The position numbers were made by a program, and so were the translations under genes. From positions 372,001 through 436,000 of the forward strand of contig NZ_FMXM01000002.1 in assembly GCF_900103325.1 (NCBI RefSeq): a stretch of DNA of 64,000 nucleotides, given 5' to 3'. The notes below the pieces were generated by a model that saw nothing but the letters and a program-made list of their open reading frames with translations, did not search any database and was not told where the DNA came from. This DNA is from Mesorhizobium qingshengii. GTDB taxonomy: Bacteria > Pseudomonadota > Alphaproteobacteria > Rhizobiales > Rhizobiaceae. This document shows, one piece after another, positions 20,208 through 29,825 of this stretch (the first letter of the stretch is position 1; every line of letters begins with the position of its first letter).

Positions 20208-21170
20208 CTAATGCGCGGTCATCCTGACGATGATCGGGATGATCGCGATCATCAGCACCACCGGCAGGATGCACAACGTCACCGGTACCGACATCTTGGC
20301 TGGCAAGGCATGCGCCTTTTCCTCGGCCAGCGACATGCGTTTGTGGCGCATTTCGTCGGAAAAGACGCGCAGCGCCCCCGACAGGCTGGTGCCGAGCTCC
20401 TTCGACTGTTGCAACAACGTGGCGAAGGAGCGAACCTCGTCCAGGCTGAGACGGTCGCCGAGCGCCTTCAGCGCATCATCGAGACTGCGCCCTGCCCTCA
20501 GTTCCAGCGACACCAGCTGCAGGTTCTGGCTGAGCGCCGGATAGGTCTTGGCGAGTTCCTTCGAGACGCGCTCGATGCCGGCCTCCATGCTCATGCCCGC
20601 ATCCGAGCAGACGATCATCAGGTCCATGAAATCGGGAAAGCCGTTGCGGTATTCGCGCCTCTTTTCACGCACCTTCTGGCCCAGCACCATGCCCGGCAGG
20701 AAATAGCCGGCCGCGCCCGACAGGATGACGAATGTCCAACGGCTGGCCATTGTCGCGTCTGGACTGGCCATCCACTGGTTGAGCCCAAAGACACCGATCG
20801 CCGCGCCGATCATCGCCGTGAACCGGACAAGGAAAAACATGCCGACAGCGCGCGGTTCCATGTAGCCCGCCTGGATGAGCTTCATGCGCAGCCGGGCGAC
20901 ATTTTCCGGGTCGCTCCTGGCATAGAATTCCTGTGCCTTCTTGACTGCCTTCTCGCGCACCACGCCGGCATTCTTCTTCTGCACCGGCTCGGGCTTCGCG
21001 GCCACGGGACCGTCGTCGACCTTGAGCCGGCGCTTGACTTCGTTACGGTCGCCCTTCGCCGCCACCATCGGCCAGGCAACAGCGATAGCGCCCGCGGCCA
21101 GCAGCATGATGGCCACCGGCATCAGCGAGGTCGGTGCAAACGAGGCGAGGAATTCGACGAAGCCCTGCAT
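20208..21170 (-). CDS. tadC: Tad pilus inner-membrane protein TadC
   Basis: A 320-residue GspF-like platform protein with an N-terminal membrane segment (about 10-34), a soluble GspF domain containing DLMIVCSDAGMSMEAGIERVSKE and RAGRSLDDALKALGDR, and C-terminal helices ending LPVVLMIAIIPIIVRM. It follows tadB by one base. With TadB it forms the platform through which the CpaF ATPase drives pilin assembly. Confidence 0.93.
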   Translation of the reverse strand: MQGFVEFLASFAPTSLMPVAIMLLAAGAIAVAWPMVAAKGDRNEVKRRLKVDDGPVAAKPEPVQKKNAGVVREKAVKKAQEFYARSDPENVARLRMKLIQAGYMEPRAVGMFFLVRFTAMIGAAIGVFGLNQWMASPDATMASRWTFVILSGAAGYFLPGMVLGQKVREKRREYRNGFPDFMDLMIVCSDAGMSMEAGIERVSKELAKTYPALSQNLQLVSLELRAGRSLDDALKALGDRLSLDEVRSFATLLQQSKELGTSLSGALRVFSDEMRHKRMSLAEEKAHALPAKMSVPVTLCILPVVLMIAIIPIIVRMTAH

Positions 21171-21171
21171 G

Positions 21172-22137
21172 TCAGAACCGGAAATTCGACATCTTGAACA
21201 TCATCAGATTGCCCAGCATCAGCCAGGTGATCGACCCGCCAATCAGGTACCAGGTTTTCGGCACACCCCAGACGTCGCGATAAAACTCGGGCATCAGCGC
21301 CATGATGGCGGCAAACAGCAGTGCCGGTATCGCCGTCAGAATATAAGCCGACATGCGACCTTCGGTCGAAATGGCCCGCACCTTACGGCGCAGCTTGCCG
21401 CGCTCGCGGATCGTCGCCGACAGGCCATCGAGGATCTCGCGCAGATTGCCGCCCGAACTGGTCTGGATCGAGACGGCGGTGACGAACAGCGGCAGGTCCT
21501 CATGGCCAACCCGGTCGAACAGCGAGTTCAACGCCGAAACCAGATCGGATCCATAGGTCACTTCGTCGGCGATGACGCCGAACTCGGTGCCGATCGGGTC
21601 GGGCATCTCACGCGACACCATGGCAATCGCCACCGGCACCGGATGGCCGGCCTTCAGGCCGCGCGTGATCAGTTCCAGTGCCTCCGGCAGCTGCACGCCG
21701 AACCGCTTAAGCCGGCGCTTGCGCATGAAACGCATCGTCATCACCGGCAGCACCGGCACCAGCACGACAAACAGCACAAGCCCCATCAATAGCGGCAAGC
21801 CGTACCAGATGGCGACCAGAGCGGCGGCGAATGCCACGCCCGAGGTGATCATCAGGAATTTCGATTGCGGCATGATCATGCCAGACTGGGTGCGCAGCGC
21901 ACGAAACCGGTCCGGCGAGAACAGCGATGTCCCCGCATCGAGGCCACGCTCCTTGCGCAGCTGGATCAGCACCTGCTCCTGGCTGATCTTGTTTCCCTGC
22001 AGCTTCATGCGCCGGTTGATGGCGCTCCGCTTGTCGCTGCGGCCGGCGTAAAGCAGATAGCAGGCCTCGGCGATCAGGATGCCGGTAAGCCCGGCCGCCG
22101 CATAGATGACATAGATCGCGCTGAACCCGTCGAACAC
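21172..22137 (-). CDS. tadB: Tad pilus inner-membrane protein TadB
   Basis: A 321-residue GspF-domain membrane protein. An N-terminal helix at about 10-30 and a central pair at 96-135 flank a cytoplasmic domain with LPEALELITRGLKAGHPVPVAIAMV and SIQTSSGGNLREILDGLSATIRER, the TadB signature. It starts 4 bp after cpaF and is followed at once by tadC. Confidence 0.93.
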   Translation of the reverse strand: MFDGFSAIYVIYAAAGLTGILIAEACYLLYAGRSDKRSAINRRMKLQGNKISQEQVLIQLRKERGLDAGTSLFSPDRFRALRTQSGMIMPQSKFLMITSGVAFAAALVAIWYGLPLLMGLVLFVVLVPVLPVMTMRFMRKRRLKRFGVQLPEALELITRGLKAGHPVPVAIAMVSREMPDPIGTEFGVIADEVTYGSDLVSALNSLFDRVGHEDLPLFVTAVSIQTSSGGNLREILDGLSATIRERGKLRRKVRAISTEGRMSAYILTAIPALLFAAIMALMPEFYRDVWGVPKTWYLIGGSITWLMLGNLMMFKMSNFRF

Positions 22138-22141
22138 TTGG

Positions 22142-23563
22142 CTACTCCTGCGGCCGGCCGGGTTCGAAGTATCGTCCGGGGAATTCGATGCCCATGGCGC
22201 GCAGATCCTCGAGGAAACGCGGCCGGATGCCGGTCGCCTCGTAGTAACCGAGGATCTTGCCGTCGGCCTCCATGCCGGTGCGCACGAAGCGGAAGATCTC
22301 CTGCATCTGGATGACGTCGCCTTCCATGCCGGTCACTTCGGCGACGCTGGTCACCTTGCGCTTGCCGTCGGACAGGCGTGTCAGCTGGACGATAAGGTCG
22401 AGCGCGCTGGCGATCTGGCTGCGGATCGACTGCACCGTCATCGGCATGCCGGTCATGCCAAGCATCTGCTCAAGACGCGAAATGGCGTCGCGCGGCGTGT
22501 TGGCATGGATGGTCGCCATCGATCCTTCGTGGCCGGTGTTCATTGCCTGCAGCATGTCGAAGGCTTCTTCGCCACGGCACTCGCCGAGAATGACGCGGTC
22601 GGGACGCATGCGCAGCGCGTTCTTGACGAGATCGCGCTGCTTCAGTTCGCCATGGCCTTCGATGTTAGCCGGGCGCGTCTCCATGCGCGCGACATGCGGC
22701 TGTTGCAACTGCAACTCGGCCGCGTCCTCGATGGTGATCAGCCGCTCGTCTTCGGGAATGAAGGCCGACAGCGCGTTGAGCATGGTCGTCTTGCCAGTGC
22801 CGGTACCACCCGAAATGATCGTCGTCTTGCGGGCGTGGACCGCTGCGGCCAGCACTTCGGCCATGTTCTGGGTGATGGCGCCGAATTCGACCAGCTTGTG
22901 CAGACCGAGCTTGTTCTTGGAGAACTTGCGGATCGACACCAGCGGTCCGTCGACGGCGACCGGGCGGATGGCGGCGTTGAAACGCGAGCCGTCCAGCATG
23001 CGCGCGTCGACCATCGGCTGAGATTCGTCGACGCGGCGGCCGACAGCTGCAACGATCTTGTTGATGATGCGCAAGAGATGCGCCTCGTCCTTGAACGGAA
23101 TGTGAACCTGCTGCAGCTTGCCCTTCTTTTCGACAAAGCAGTTCTGGTGGCCGTTGATCAGGATGTCGTTGATGTCGGGATCCTTGAGCAGCGGCTCCAG
23201 GGGACCGAGACCAACCATCTCGTCGACAATGTCGTCAACCAGCGCGCCAAGTTCGGCGGTGTTGATCGCCATCCGCTCCTGCTTGGTTTTTTCCGACACG
23301 AAATCATGCACCTGGCGGCGCATCTCATCCTTGGGCAGACGCTCCAGCGCGACAAGATTGATTTCCTCGAGCAGCAGCCGGTGGATGCGCACGCGTGCAT
23401 CGAGCACCTTGTTGGCATTCTTCGCAGGTGCTGCTTCCGGCTTTGCCGGCAAGGCCTTTCGGCTCGTCGGAATGACGACGGCATGATGCGCAACCGGCGT
23501 TGGCTCGGCGGCGCGCTGCGGACGCGCATCGCGGTTCTGCAACGTGGAGAAGCGGCTGCTCAT
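22142..23563 (-). CDS. cpaF: Tad pilus assembly ATPase CpaF/TadA
   Basis: A 473-residue cytoplasmic ATPase of the VirB11/GspE family that powers Flp pilus assembly. It shows the Walker A SGGTGTGKTTML, the acidic block ITIEDAAELQL, LRMRPDRVILGECRGEEAFDML and the histidine box GHEGSMATIHAN. Its ATG overlaps the cpaE stop as ATGA, indicating translational coupling. Confidence 0.95.
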   Translation of the reverse strand: MSSRFSTLQNRDARPQRAAEPTPVAHHAVVIPTSRKALPAKPEAAPAKNANKVLDARVRIHRLLLEEINLVALERLPKDEMRRQVHDFVSEKTKQERMAINTAELGALVDDIVDEMVGLGPLEPLLKDPDINDILINGHQNCFVEKKGKLQQVHIPFKDEAHLLRIINKIVAAVGRRVDESQPMVDARMLDGSRFNAAIRPVAVDGPLVSIRKFSKNKLGLHKLVEFGAITQNMAEVLAAAVHARKTTIISGGTGTGKTTMLNALSAFIPEDERLITIEDAAELQLQQPHVARMETRPANIEGHGELKQRDLVKNALRMRPDRVILGECRGEEAFDMLQAMNTGHEGSMATIHANTPRDAISRLEQMLGMTGMPMTVQSIRSQIASALDLIVQLTRLSDGKRKVTSVAEVTGMEGDVIQMQEIFRFVRTGMEADGKILGYYEATGIRPRFLEDLRAMGIEFPGRYFEPGRPQE

Positions 23564-24774
23564 CCTGCCTTCCTCTTCAGCAATTCTCTGCCCATGCCAA
23601 ACAACGAACGCGATTTCGTCCGGGTTGGGACAGCTTCCTCTGGCAGGATGATCTTCTTCAGATCGTTGATGACATTGGCGTTCGGATCGATCTCGTGCAG
23701 CGGCACGCCGCGGTCGACCGCCTCGCGCACCAGACGGTAGTTGTTCGAAATGCCGCCGACGAAATGCTCGCCAAGGATCTCCTGGACGTCGGCCTGCTTG
23801 ATGCCATTGTCGAACATCTTCTGCTCGAAACGGTTGACGATGACGTTCGGCTTCACTTCCTTGCCCACGGTCTCATAGACCGCCTGGATCAGCCGCTGCG
23901 TGTGGCGCAGGCATGGCACCGTCATTTCGGCGACAATGTAGAGCTTGTTGGAACCGAGCAGCACGGTCTCCGTCCACGGAAACCAGGTACGTGGCATGTC
24001 GATGACGACATTGTCGAAATAGGCCGAGACAAGATCCAGCATACGCACCACGACATCGGTCTTGAACGAGCGCATCTCGGCGGGATGCGTCGGCGCCGCC
24101 AGCACGCAAAGCCCGCTGGCATGCTTGGACAGCATCACGTCGAGCAGTTGCCGGTCGAGGCGCTCGGGCTGGTTCTCGATCTCGGTGATGTCGAAGCGCG
24201 GTTCGAGGTCGAGATATTCGGCACAGGCGCCCTGCTGGAAATTGAGGTCGACCACGCAGGTCGAGGCGCCGCGCGTTACCGAGTGATGCAGCTGGAAGGC
24301 GGTCTGCAGCGCCAGCGTGGTGGTCCCGACGCCGCCCGCGGCCGGCATGAAGGTGTAGATCTGCGACTCGGTGTTTTCCTCGCGCCCAGGCCCTTGCAGC
24401 GCACGGACGACCGAGCGCACGAGGTCGGCGGTGCCGATCGGCTTGACCAGGAAATCCGCGACCTTGAGCTGCACGAGGATGCGCACCGCGGCCGCGTTGA
24501 ACTCCTGGGTGACGACGACAACCGGCGTCTTGCCCTCCAGCCGGCGCATGATGCGCTGTAGCGACTCGACCTCCTCCAGTTTTGCCGCATCCATGTCGAC
24601 GATGATGACGCCGAAGTCGGCCTCCTGGATCTCGCCGCGTAGTTCGCTGACATTCTTTTCCACGGTCGCGAGCTGGATGATCTCGGAGGAGGCGAATGCG
24701 GTCCGCGTGTCCTGCACAAACGTCCTATCGGTCGATATGAGCAGGATCTTCCTGGTCTTGGTGCCGTTTGCCAT
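23560..24774 (-). CDS. cpaE: Tad pilus localisation protein CpaE/TadZ
   Basis: A 404-residue protein with an N-terminal receiver-like domain (ILLISTDRTFV, VIIVDMDA) and a C-terminal ParA/MinD-type ATPase domain (FMPAAGGVGTTTLALQTA, deviant Walker A; CVVDLNFQQG). CpaE/TadZ places the pilus machine in the cell. The start MANGTK (24774) is preferred to the upstream in-frame codon at 24843, which would overlap the cpaD-like gene. Confidence 0.92.
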   Translation of the reverse strand: MANGTKTRKILLISTDRTFVQDTRTAFASSEIIQLATVEKNVSELRGEIQEADFGVIIVDMDAAKLEEVESLQRIMRRLEGKTPVVVVTQEFNAAAVRILVQLKVADFLVKPIGTADLVRSVVRALQGPGREENTESQIYTFMPAAGGVGTTTLALQTAFQLHHSVTRGASTCVVDLNFQQGACAEYLDLEPRFDITEIENQPERLDRQLLDVMLSKHASGLCVLAAPTHPAEMRSFKTDVVVRMLDLVSAYFDNVVIDMPRTWFPWTETVLLGSNKLYIVAEMTVPCLRHTQRLIQAVYETVGKEVKPNVIVNRFEQKMFDNGIKQADVQEILGEHFVGGISNNYRLVREAVDRGVPLHEIDPNANVINDLKKIILPEEAVPTRTKSRSLFGMGRELLKRKAG

Positions 24775-24808
24775 TCTTGTCAGCCTGTCAGGTCGGTCGA
24801 CCGTTGGA

Positions 24809-25078
24809 TCAGTTGGTTGTGGTAGTCTGTGACGCCTTCGCACCGGCCGCCTGATCGGGAGTGACGGCCGCCGCGCTGTCGCGCTGTGCGGGTACCAGAA
24901 GCCTGGTGTTCTGGACGCCGTATTTCCACGGATCGACCATCTGCATGACGGTGTTCGCGGCCTGTGCGTTGCCGGCGTCCGTCGTCACCCCTTCGCTGCG
25001 CACATAGTCGTCGCTGGTGCAGCCGGCGGCGAAGCCGGCAAGCAACAAGGTGAAGCACAATCCTCGAGCCTGACGCAT
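24809..25078 (-). CDS. Short lipoprotein in the CpaD position of the tad operon
   Basis: An 89-residue lipoprotein: signal peptide then lipobox LLAGFAAGC, followed by a short hydrophilic region with DPWKYGVQNTRLLVPAQRDS. It occupies the place of cpaD, but canonical CpaD is more than twice as long. The preserved WKYGVQNTRLL segment suggests a trimmed family member or a different small Tad lipoprotein. It starts 4 bp after cpaC. Confidence 0.8.
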   Translation of the reverse strand: MRQARGLCFTLLLAGFAAGCTSDDYVRSEGVTTDAGNAQAANTVMQMVDPWKYGVQNTRLLVPAQRDSAAAVTPDQAAGAKASQTTTTN

Positions 25079-25082
25079 GATT

Positions 25083-26528
25083 TCAATCCTTTGGCAGGTC
25101 GAGGAAATGGCCGGCCGTGGTGGCCGCAGCGGGTTGCGTGACACGGCCGTCGGCCATCGCGACAGCGCGGCCGGGATCGGAGCCCTTCACTTCCTCGGTA
25201 TTGTTGAGGAAATAATCGACGTTGCTGGCCGGCTGCGTGCCGTCGGTCGGTTCGACGAGCTTCTTCGAGGGGTCGACCGGTTTGACCAGGTAGGGCGTGA
25301 CGATGATGACCAGGTCGGTCTCGCGCCGCTGATAGGATTTCGACGAGAACAGCGCCCCAAGCACCGGCATCTTGCCGAGGCCGGGAATGCGCGACGTGGT
25401 GATGTCGTTTTGCGACTGCAGCAATCCGGCGATCATGAAGCTCTGGCCGTTCTTCAGGTCGACCGACGTCTTGGCGCGGCGCACGATGAAGCCGGGCACC
25501 GAAATGCTGCCGATGTTATAGGAGGCCGAGGCGTCGATCGAGGAGACTTCCGGCGCGATGTCCAGGCTGACCAGCCCATCCTTGAGCACCGTCGGCGTGA
25601 AATCCAGGCTGACGCCGTATTTCTTGTAGCTGACGGAAATCTTGCCGTTGTCCTCGGAGACCGGGATCGGGAATTCGCCGCCGGCGAGGAAGCTGGCTGT
25701 CTCGCCGGAGCGGGCGATAAGGTTCGGCTCGGCCAGCCGCCGGGCCAGGCCGCGCTCTTCCAGCGCCTTGATGGCAATATCGATCGATACGCCGTTCGAC
25801 AGAAGCCGGCCGATGATCTCACCGGTGCCGGCGGCCGGCACCGAGCCCGGATCGAGCGTGACGTCGCGCCCGCCGATGCCGTAGGCGAAATTGGCGCTAT
25901 ATTTGGCACCCAGATCCTGGCCCGCCTGGCGATTGATCTCGACGAAGCGGACATTGAGCTGAACCTGCTGCGATGACGAGATGTTGACCGAGTTGATCAC
26001 TTCCTCGTTGCCGGAAAACCGCGTCGCGATCTTGTTCGCCTTTTCGGCGGCGACCGCGTCATCCGCCTCGCCTGACAGCACGACACGGCCATTGGCCGAG
26101 CCGACCTTGATCCGGGCGTCCGGCACGCTGGCGCGGATGGTGCTCGCCAACTGGTCGGTGTCGAGCGTCACCTCGATGTCGATGGTGCCGACAAGCTGCT
26201 TGTTCTGATCGAACAAAGCAACGCCGGTGGTGCCGAGGTTGTTGCCGAGCACATAGAAGGACTTGTCGGTCAGCGGATTGACGTTGGCGATCTCCGGATC
26301 GCCGATGACGATCTGGTAGAAGGCAGCGCTCGTCATGATCGTCTTCGGCTTGCCCTTGGCCACTTTTATCGAGGCATTCTTGGTCGACGACACATAGACG
26401 ATGTCGTTGTCGGCCCTGGCCGAGGCGCCGAAAGTCAGCATCGCGGCAGCGGCCAGCGAAGCCGCGACAGCCAGGCTACGCACAACGCGCAACCTTCCCA
26501 TAATCCGATACGCGATCAGCCCGAGCAT
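25083..26528 (-). CDS. cpaC: Tad outer-membrane secretin CpaC/RcpA
   Basis: A secretin of about 481 residues that forms the outer-membrane pore for the Flp pilus. After a signal peptide ending near FGASARA it has the pilus/BON-type N domains (SVPDARIKVGSANGRVVLSGEA) and the secretin core (NLIARSGETASFLAGGEFPIPV, then SFMIAGLLQSQND and LGKMPVLGALFSSKSYQRRETDLVIIVTPYLVKP). The ATG at 26528 has GAGGGA eight bases upstream, better than GTG 26543. It lies between cpaB and the short lipoprotein. Confidence 0.93.
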   Translation of the reverse strand: MLGLIAYRIMGRLRVVRSLAVAASLAAAAMLTFGASARADNDIVYVSSTKNASIKVAKGKPKTIMTSAAFYQIVIGDPEIANVNPLTDKSFYVLGNNLGTTGVALFDQNKQLVGTIDIEVTLDTDQLASTIRASVPDARIKVGSANGRVVLSGEADDAVAAEKANKIATRFSGNEEVINSVNISSSQQVQLNVRFVEINRQAGQDLGAKYSANFAYGIGGRDVTLDPGSVPAAGTGEIIGRLLSNGVSIDIAIKALEERGLARRLAEPNLIARSGETASFLAGGEFPIPVSEDNGKISVSYKKYGVSLDFTPTVLKDGLVSLDIAPEVSSIDASASYNIGSISVPGFIVRRAKTSVDLKNGQSFMIAGLLQSQNDITTSRIPGLGKMPVLGALFSSKSYQRRETDLVIIVTPYLVKPVDPSKKLVEPTDGTQPASNVDYFLNNTEEVKGSDPGRAVAMADGRVTQPAAATTAGHFLDLPKD

Positions 26529-26560
26529 TGTCCCGTCCCTCACCCAGTCCCCACTGGCTT

Positions 26561-27487
26561 CTATTTCTGGTCCCGCGAAGGAACCTGATATTCCTCGGCC
26601 TGCGTGCCGCGCGTTACGATAATCGTCTTGAACTTTGGCTTCTCCGGCTCTTTCGGCATGGCATCGAACAGCGATCCTGCAGCCGCCTTGACATTGGATG
26701 CCACCGACCCGCCGAAGGATGAGATGGTGGTGACGCCGTTGTTGCCGTCGCCGCCTTCGGAGGCCGAGCGAAGCGACAGCGACAGCGTGCCGACGGTGCG
26801 GGCAAGCGCCACTTTCTGCGCGCCGTCGGTCGTCACCTCGATGGTCACCGAATTGGCAATCTGCGGCGTCGTCTGGCGCACGTCCGCGCCCTGCCCGACA
26901 CTCAGCACCTTGGCGTCGGCGACGACGATCTCGGAGGTGATCGTCGAACCGGCCGCCCCTTGAGCATTCTTGGCCACTTCCTGGATTTCGCCGGCGTCGC
27001 GCGTCAGCACGACATCAACGCGGTCGCCGGGGGTGACGAAGCCGCCGACACCGGCAATCTCGTCGGTGCGGATGGTCACCGCCCGCATTCCGGGCGTCAG
27101 CATGTTGGAAAGCGTCGCGCGGCCATTTGCCCCCGACAACTTGGTGAGCAGCACCGGTTCGTTGACCTCGATCGGCGACAGCACCACGCGACTGCCTTCG
27201 CCAAGCAACCCGTCGATGGTGGCAAAGGCGCCTTGCGGCAAGGAATCCTGCGGCCAGGGGATTTCGCTGAGCTTCGCGCGGTCGAGCTCCATGCCATAAC
27301 GCAATGGGGCACTCGCCACCACGATGGTCTTGAACTCGATCCTGGGTGCCGCGGGAGGGGCGATCGACGCCGTCTTCTCCTCGGAATCGGCCGCAGCCTG
27401 GCGCTTGACCCAGAAATCCGCGGCAAAGATCGAGATCGCACCGAAAACGGCGGCGATCCCGATCATCGTTATGGCCTTGCCCCTCAC
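26561..27487 (-). CDS. cpaB: Tad pilus assembly protein CpaB/RcpC
   Basis: A 308-residue periplasmic protein with one N-terminal membrane segment (about 8-27) and a SAF/RcpC domain (YGMELDRAKLSEIPWPQDSLPQGAF, later GMRAVTIRTDEIAGVGGFVTPGDRVDVVLTRD). It is the first gene of the minus-strand tad cluster in this window, so the promoter should lie in the 27488-27715 gap shared with divergent parE. Start is GTG 27487 after AGGGG; an internal ATG at 27466 is possible. No pilin, prepilin peptidase or TadEFG genes are in the window. Confidence 0.9.
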   Translation of the reverse strand: MRGKAITMIGIAAVFGAISIFAADFWVKRQAAADSEEKTASIAPPAAPRIEFKTIVVASAPLRYGMELDRAKLSEIPWPQDSLPQGAFATIDGLLGEGSRVVLSPIEVNEPVLLTKLSGANGRATLSNMLTPGMRAVTIRTDEIAGVGGFVTPGDRVDVVLTRDAGEIQEVAKNAQGAAGSTITSEIVVADAKVLSVGQGADVRQTTPQIANSVTIEVTTDGAQKVALARTVGTLSLSLRSASEGGDGNNGVTTISSFGGSVASNVKAAAGSLFDAMPKEPEKPKFKTIIVTRGTQAEEYQVPSRDQK

Positions 27488-27715
27488 GCCGAAAACCCCT
27501 GATGCCCGTAGTTTCTTGTTTTGTTGGGCTCACGTTAGGCGGCATTGTTAAAGAATCAGGAATCTTGTGCAGCGCATTGGACCTATTTCCGCCGGCTTGG
27601 TTATCGAATGGTTTTGGGTTAAGACGGGGCAGATCCCCGAACGGAACAGGAACCTCGGTCGCTTGGCGCTGAAAAGCGTGGCAGTATCCCGAGGTGATTC
27701 GCAGCACCGGAATCT

Positions 27716-29779
27716 ATGGCAGGCATGGACGACAACAACGATCTTTTCGGCAATCTGGACAAGCAGCCGCAGCCGGTTCGCACACCGGCGCGCCAGGCGG
27801 ACCCGCTGGTGCAGGCCACCAAGCGTCCCGCTGCGACCAAGGATGGCAGCGAGGGCTATAGTGCCGCCGACATCGAAGTGCTGGAGGGGCTGGAGCCGGT
27901 GCGTCGCCGGCCAGGCATGTATATCGGTGGCACCGACGACAAGGCGATGCACCATCTGTTTGCCGAGGTCATCGACAACTCGATGGACGAGGCCGTCGCC
28001 GGCCACGCCACCTTCATCGATGTCGAACTTTCCGCCGACGGCTATCTCGCAGTCACCGACAATGGCCGCGGCATCCCGGTCGATCCGCATCCGAAATTCA
28101 AGAAGCCGGCGCTCGAAGTGATCATGACGACGCTTCACTCGGGCGGCAAGTTCGACTCGAAAGTCTACGAGACCTCGGGCGGCCTGCATGGCGTCGGCGT
28201 TTCCGTGGTCAACGCGCTGTCGGACCATCTCGAGGTCGAGGTCGCGCGGGGACGGCAGCTTTACCGGCAAAAATTCTCGCGTGGTGTTCCAGTGACCGGC
28301 CTGGAGCAACTCGGCGAGGTCCATAACCGGCGCGGCACAAAAATACGGTTCCATCCCGACGAGCAGATTTTCGGCAAAGGCGCCGCGTTCGAACCGGCGC
28401 GGCTCTACCGCATGACGCGCTCGAAAGCCTACCTGTTCGGGGGCGTCGAAATCCGCTGGACCTGCGATCCGTCCCTGATCAAGGAAAAGGACCAGACGCC
28501 GGCCAAGGCGGAATTCCATTTTCCCGGCGGCCTGAAGGATTATCTCAAAGCATCGCTCGGCGACGACTTCCAGGTGACGCGCGAAATCTTCGCCGGCAAG
28601 AGCGACAAGCAAGGCGGCCATGGTTCGCTCGAATGGGCGGTGACCTGGTTCGGCGGTGATGGTTTCATCAATTCCTACTGCAACACCATCCCGACCGGTG
28701 AAGGCGGTACCCACGAGGCTGGCTTCCGCAATGTGCTGACGCGGGGCCTGCGCGCCTATGCCGATCTTGTCGGCAACAAGCGCGCCTCGATCGTCACCTC
28801 GGAAGACGTCATGATCTCGGCGGCGGGCATGCTGTCGGTGTTCATCCGCGAGCCGGAATTCGTCGGCCAGACCAAGGACAGGCTGGCGACGATCGAGGCG
28901 ATCCGCATTGTCGAGAGCGCGATCCGCGATCCGTTCGACCATTGGCTGGCCGACAATCCGCAAGAGGCCTCGAAGCTGCTCGAATGGGTGATCGCCCGCG
29001 CCGACGAGCGGGTGCGCCGCCGCCAGGAAAAGGAAGTGTCGCGCAAAAGCGCGGTGCGTAAACTGCGGCTGCCGGGCAAGCTCGCCGACTGCACGCAGAA
29101 TGCCGCCGCCGGCGCCGAACTCTTCATCGTCGAAGGTGACTCGGCCGGCGGCTCGGCCAAGCAGGCGCGCGACCGCGCCAGCCAGGCGGTGCTGCCATTG
29201 CGCGGCAAGATCCTCAACGTCGCCAGCGCCGGCAACGACAAGCTTGCCGGCAACCAGCAGATTTCAGACCTGATCCAGGCGCTCGGCTGCGGCACACGGT
29301 CGAAATACCGTGATGAGGATTTGCGCTACGACCGCGTCATCATCATGACCGACGCCGACGTCGACGGCGCCCACATCGCCTCGCTGCTGATTACCTTTTT
29401 CTATCAGGAGATGCCGGCCCTGGTGCGTGGTGGCCACCTCTTCCTGGCGGTACCGCCGCTTTACTCGATCAGGCAAGGCGGCAAGGTCGCCTATGCCCGT
29501 GACGACGCGCACAAGGACGAGCTTCTGCGCACCGAATTCACCGGACGCGGCAAGGTCGAGCTTGGCCGCTTCAAGGGGTTGGGCGAGATGATGGCCGCGC
29601 AGCTCAAGGAAACCACCATGGATCCGCGAAAGCGCACGCTGCTTCGGATCGACGTGATCGATGCCGAGGCCGCGACCAAGGACGCGGTCGACGCGCTAAT
29701 GGGGACCAAGCCGGAAGCCCGCTTCCGCTTCATCCAGGAACGCGCCGAATTCGCCGAGACGGAAGTGCTGGATATCTGA
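27716..29779 (+). CDS. parE: DNA topoisomerase IV subunit B
   Basis: ATPase subunit of the type II topoisomerase that unlinks daughter chromosomes. The 687 residues include RRRPGMYIGGTDDKAMHHL, VIDNSMDEAVAG and DNGRGIPVDPHPKF (GHKL ATPase), the TOPRIM block LFIVEGDSAGGSAKQARDR, and IIMTDADVDGAHI. The HPKFKKPALEVIMTTLHSGGKF pattern fits ParE rather than GyrB. It diverges from the tad operon. Confidence 0.95.
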   Translation: MAGMDDNNDLFGNLDKQPQPVRTPARQADPLVQATKRPAATKDGSEGYSAADIEVLEGLEPVRRRPGMYIGGTDDKAMHHLFAEVIDNSMDEAVAGHATFIDVELSADGYLAVTDNGRGIPVDPHPKFKKPALEVIMTTLHSGGKFDSKVYETSGGLHGVGVSVVNALSDHLEVEVARGRQLYRQKFSRGVPVTGLEQLGEVHNRRGTKIRFHPDEQIFGKGAAFEPARLYRMTRSKAYLFGGVEIRWTCDPSLIKEKDQTPAKAEFHFPGGLKDYLKASLGDDFQVTREIFAGKSDKQGGHGSLEWAVTWFGGDGFINSYCNTIPTGEGGTHEAGFRNVLTRGLRAYADLVGNKRASIVTSEDVMISAAGMLSVFIREPEFVGQTKDRLATIEAIRIVESAIRDPFDHWLADNPQEASKLLEWVIARADERVRRRQEKEVSRKSAVRKLRLPGKLADCTQNAAAGAELFIVEGDSAGGSAKQARDRASQAVLPLRGKILNVASAGNDKLAGNQQISDLIQALGCGTRSKYRDEDLRYDRVIIMTDADVDGAHIASLLITFFYQEMPALVRGGHLFLAVPPLYSIRQGGKVAYARDDAHKDELLRTEFTGRGKVELGRFKGLGEMMAAQLKETTMDPRKRTLLRIDVIDAEAATKDAVDALMGTKPEARFRFIQERAEFAETEVLDI

Positions 29780-29825
29780 ACATCGTCTGCTCTAGCTTGT
29801 TGGCGTCGAGTGCGGAGATGAGCGA

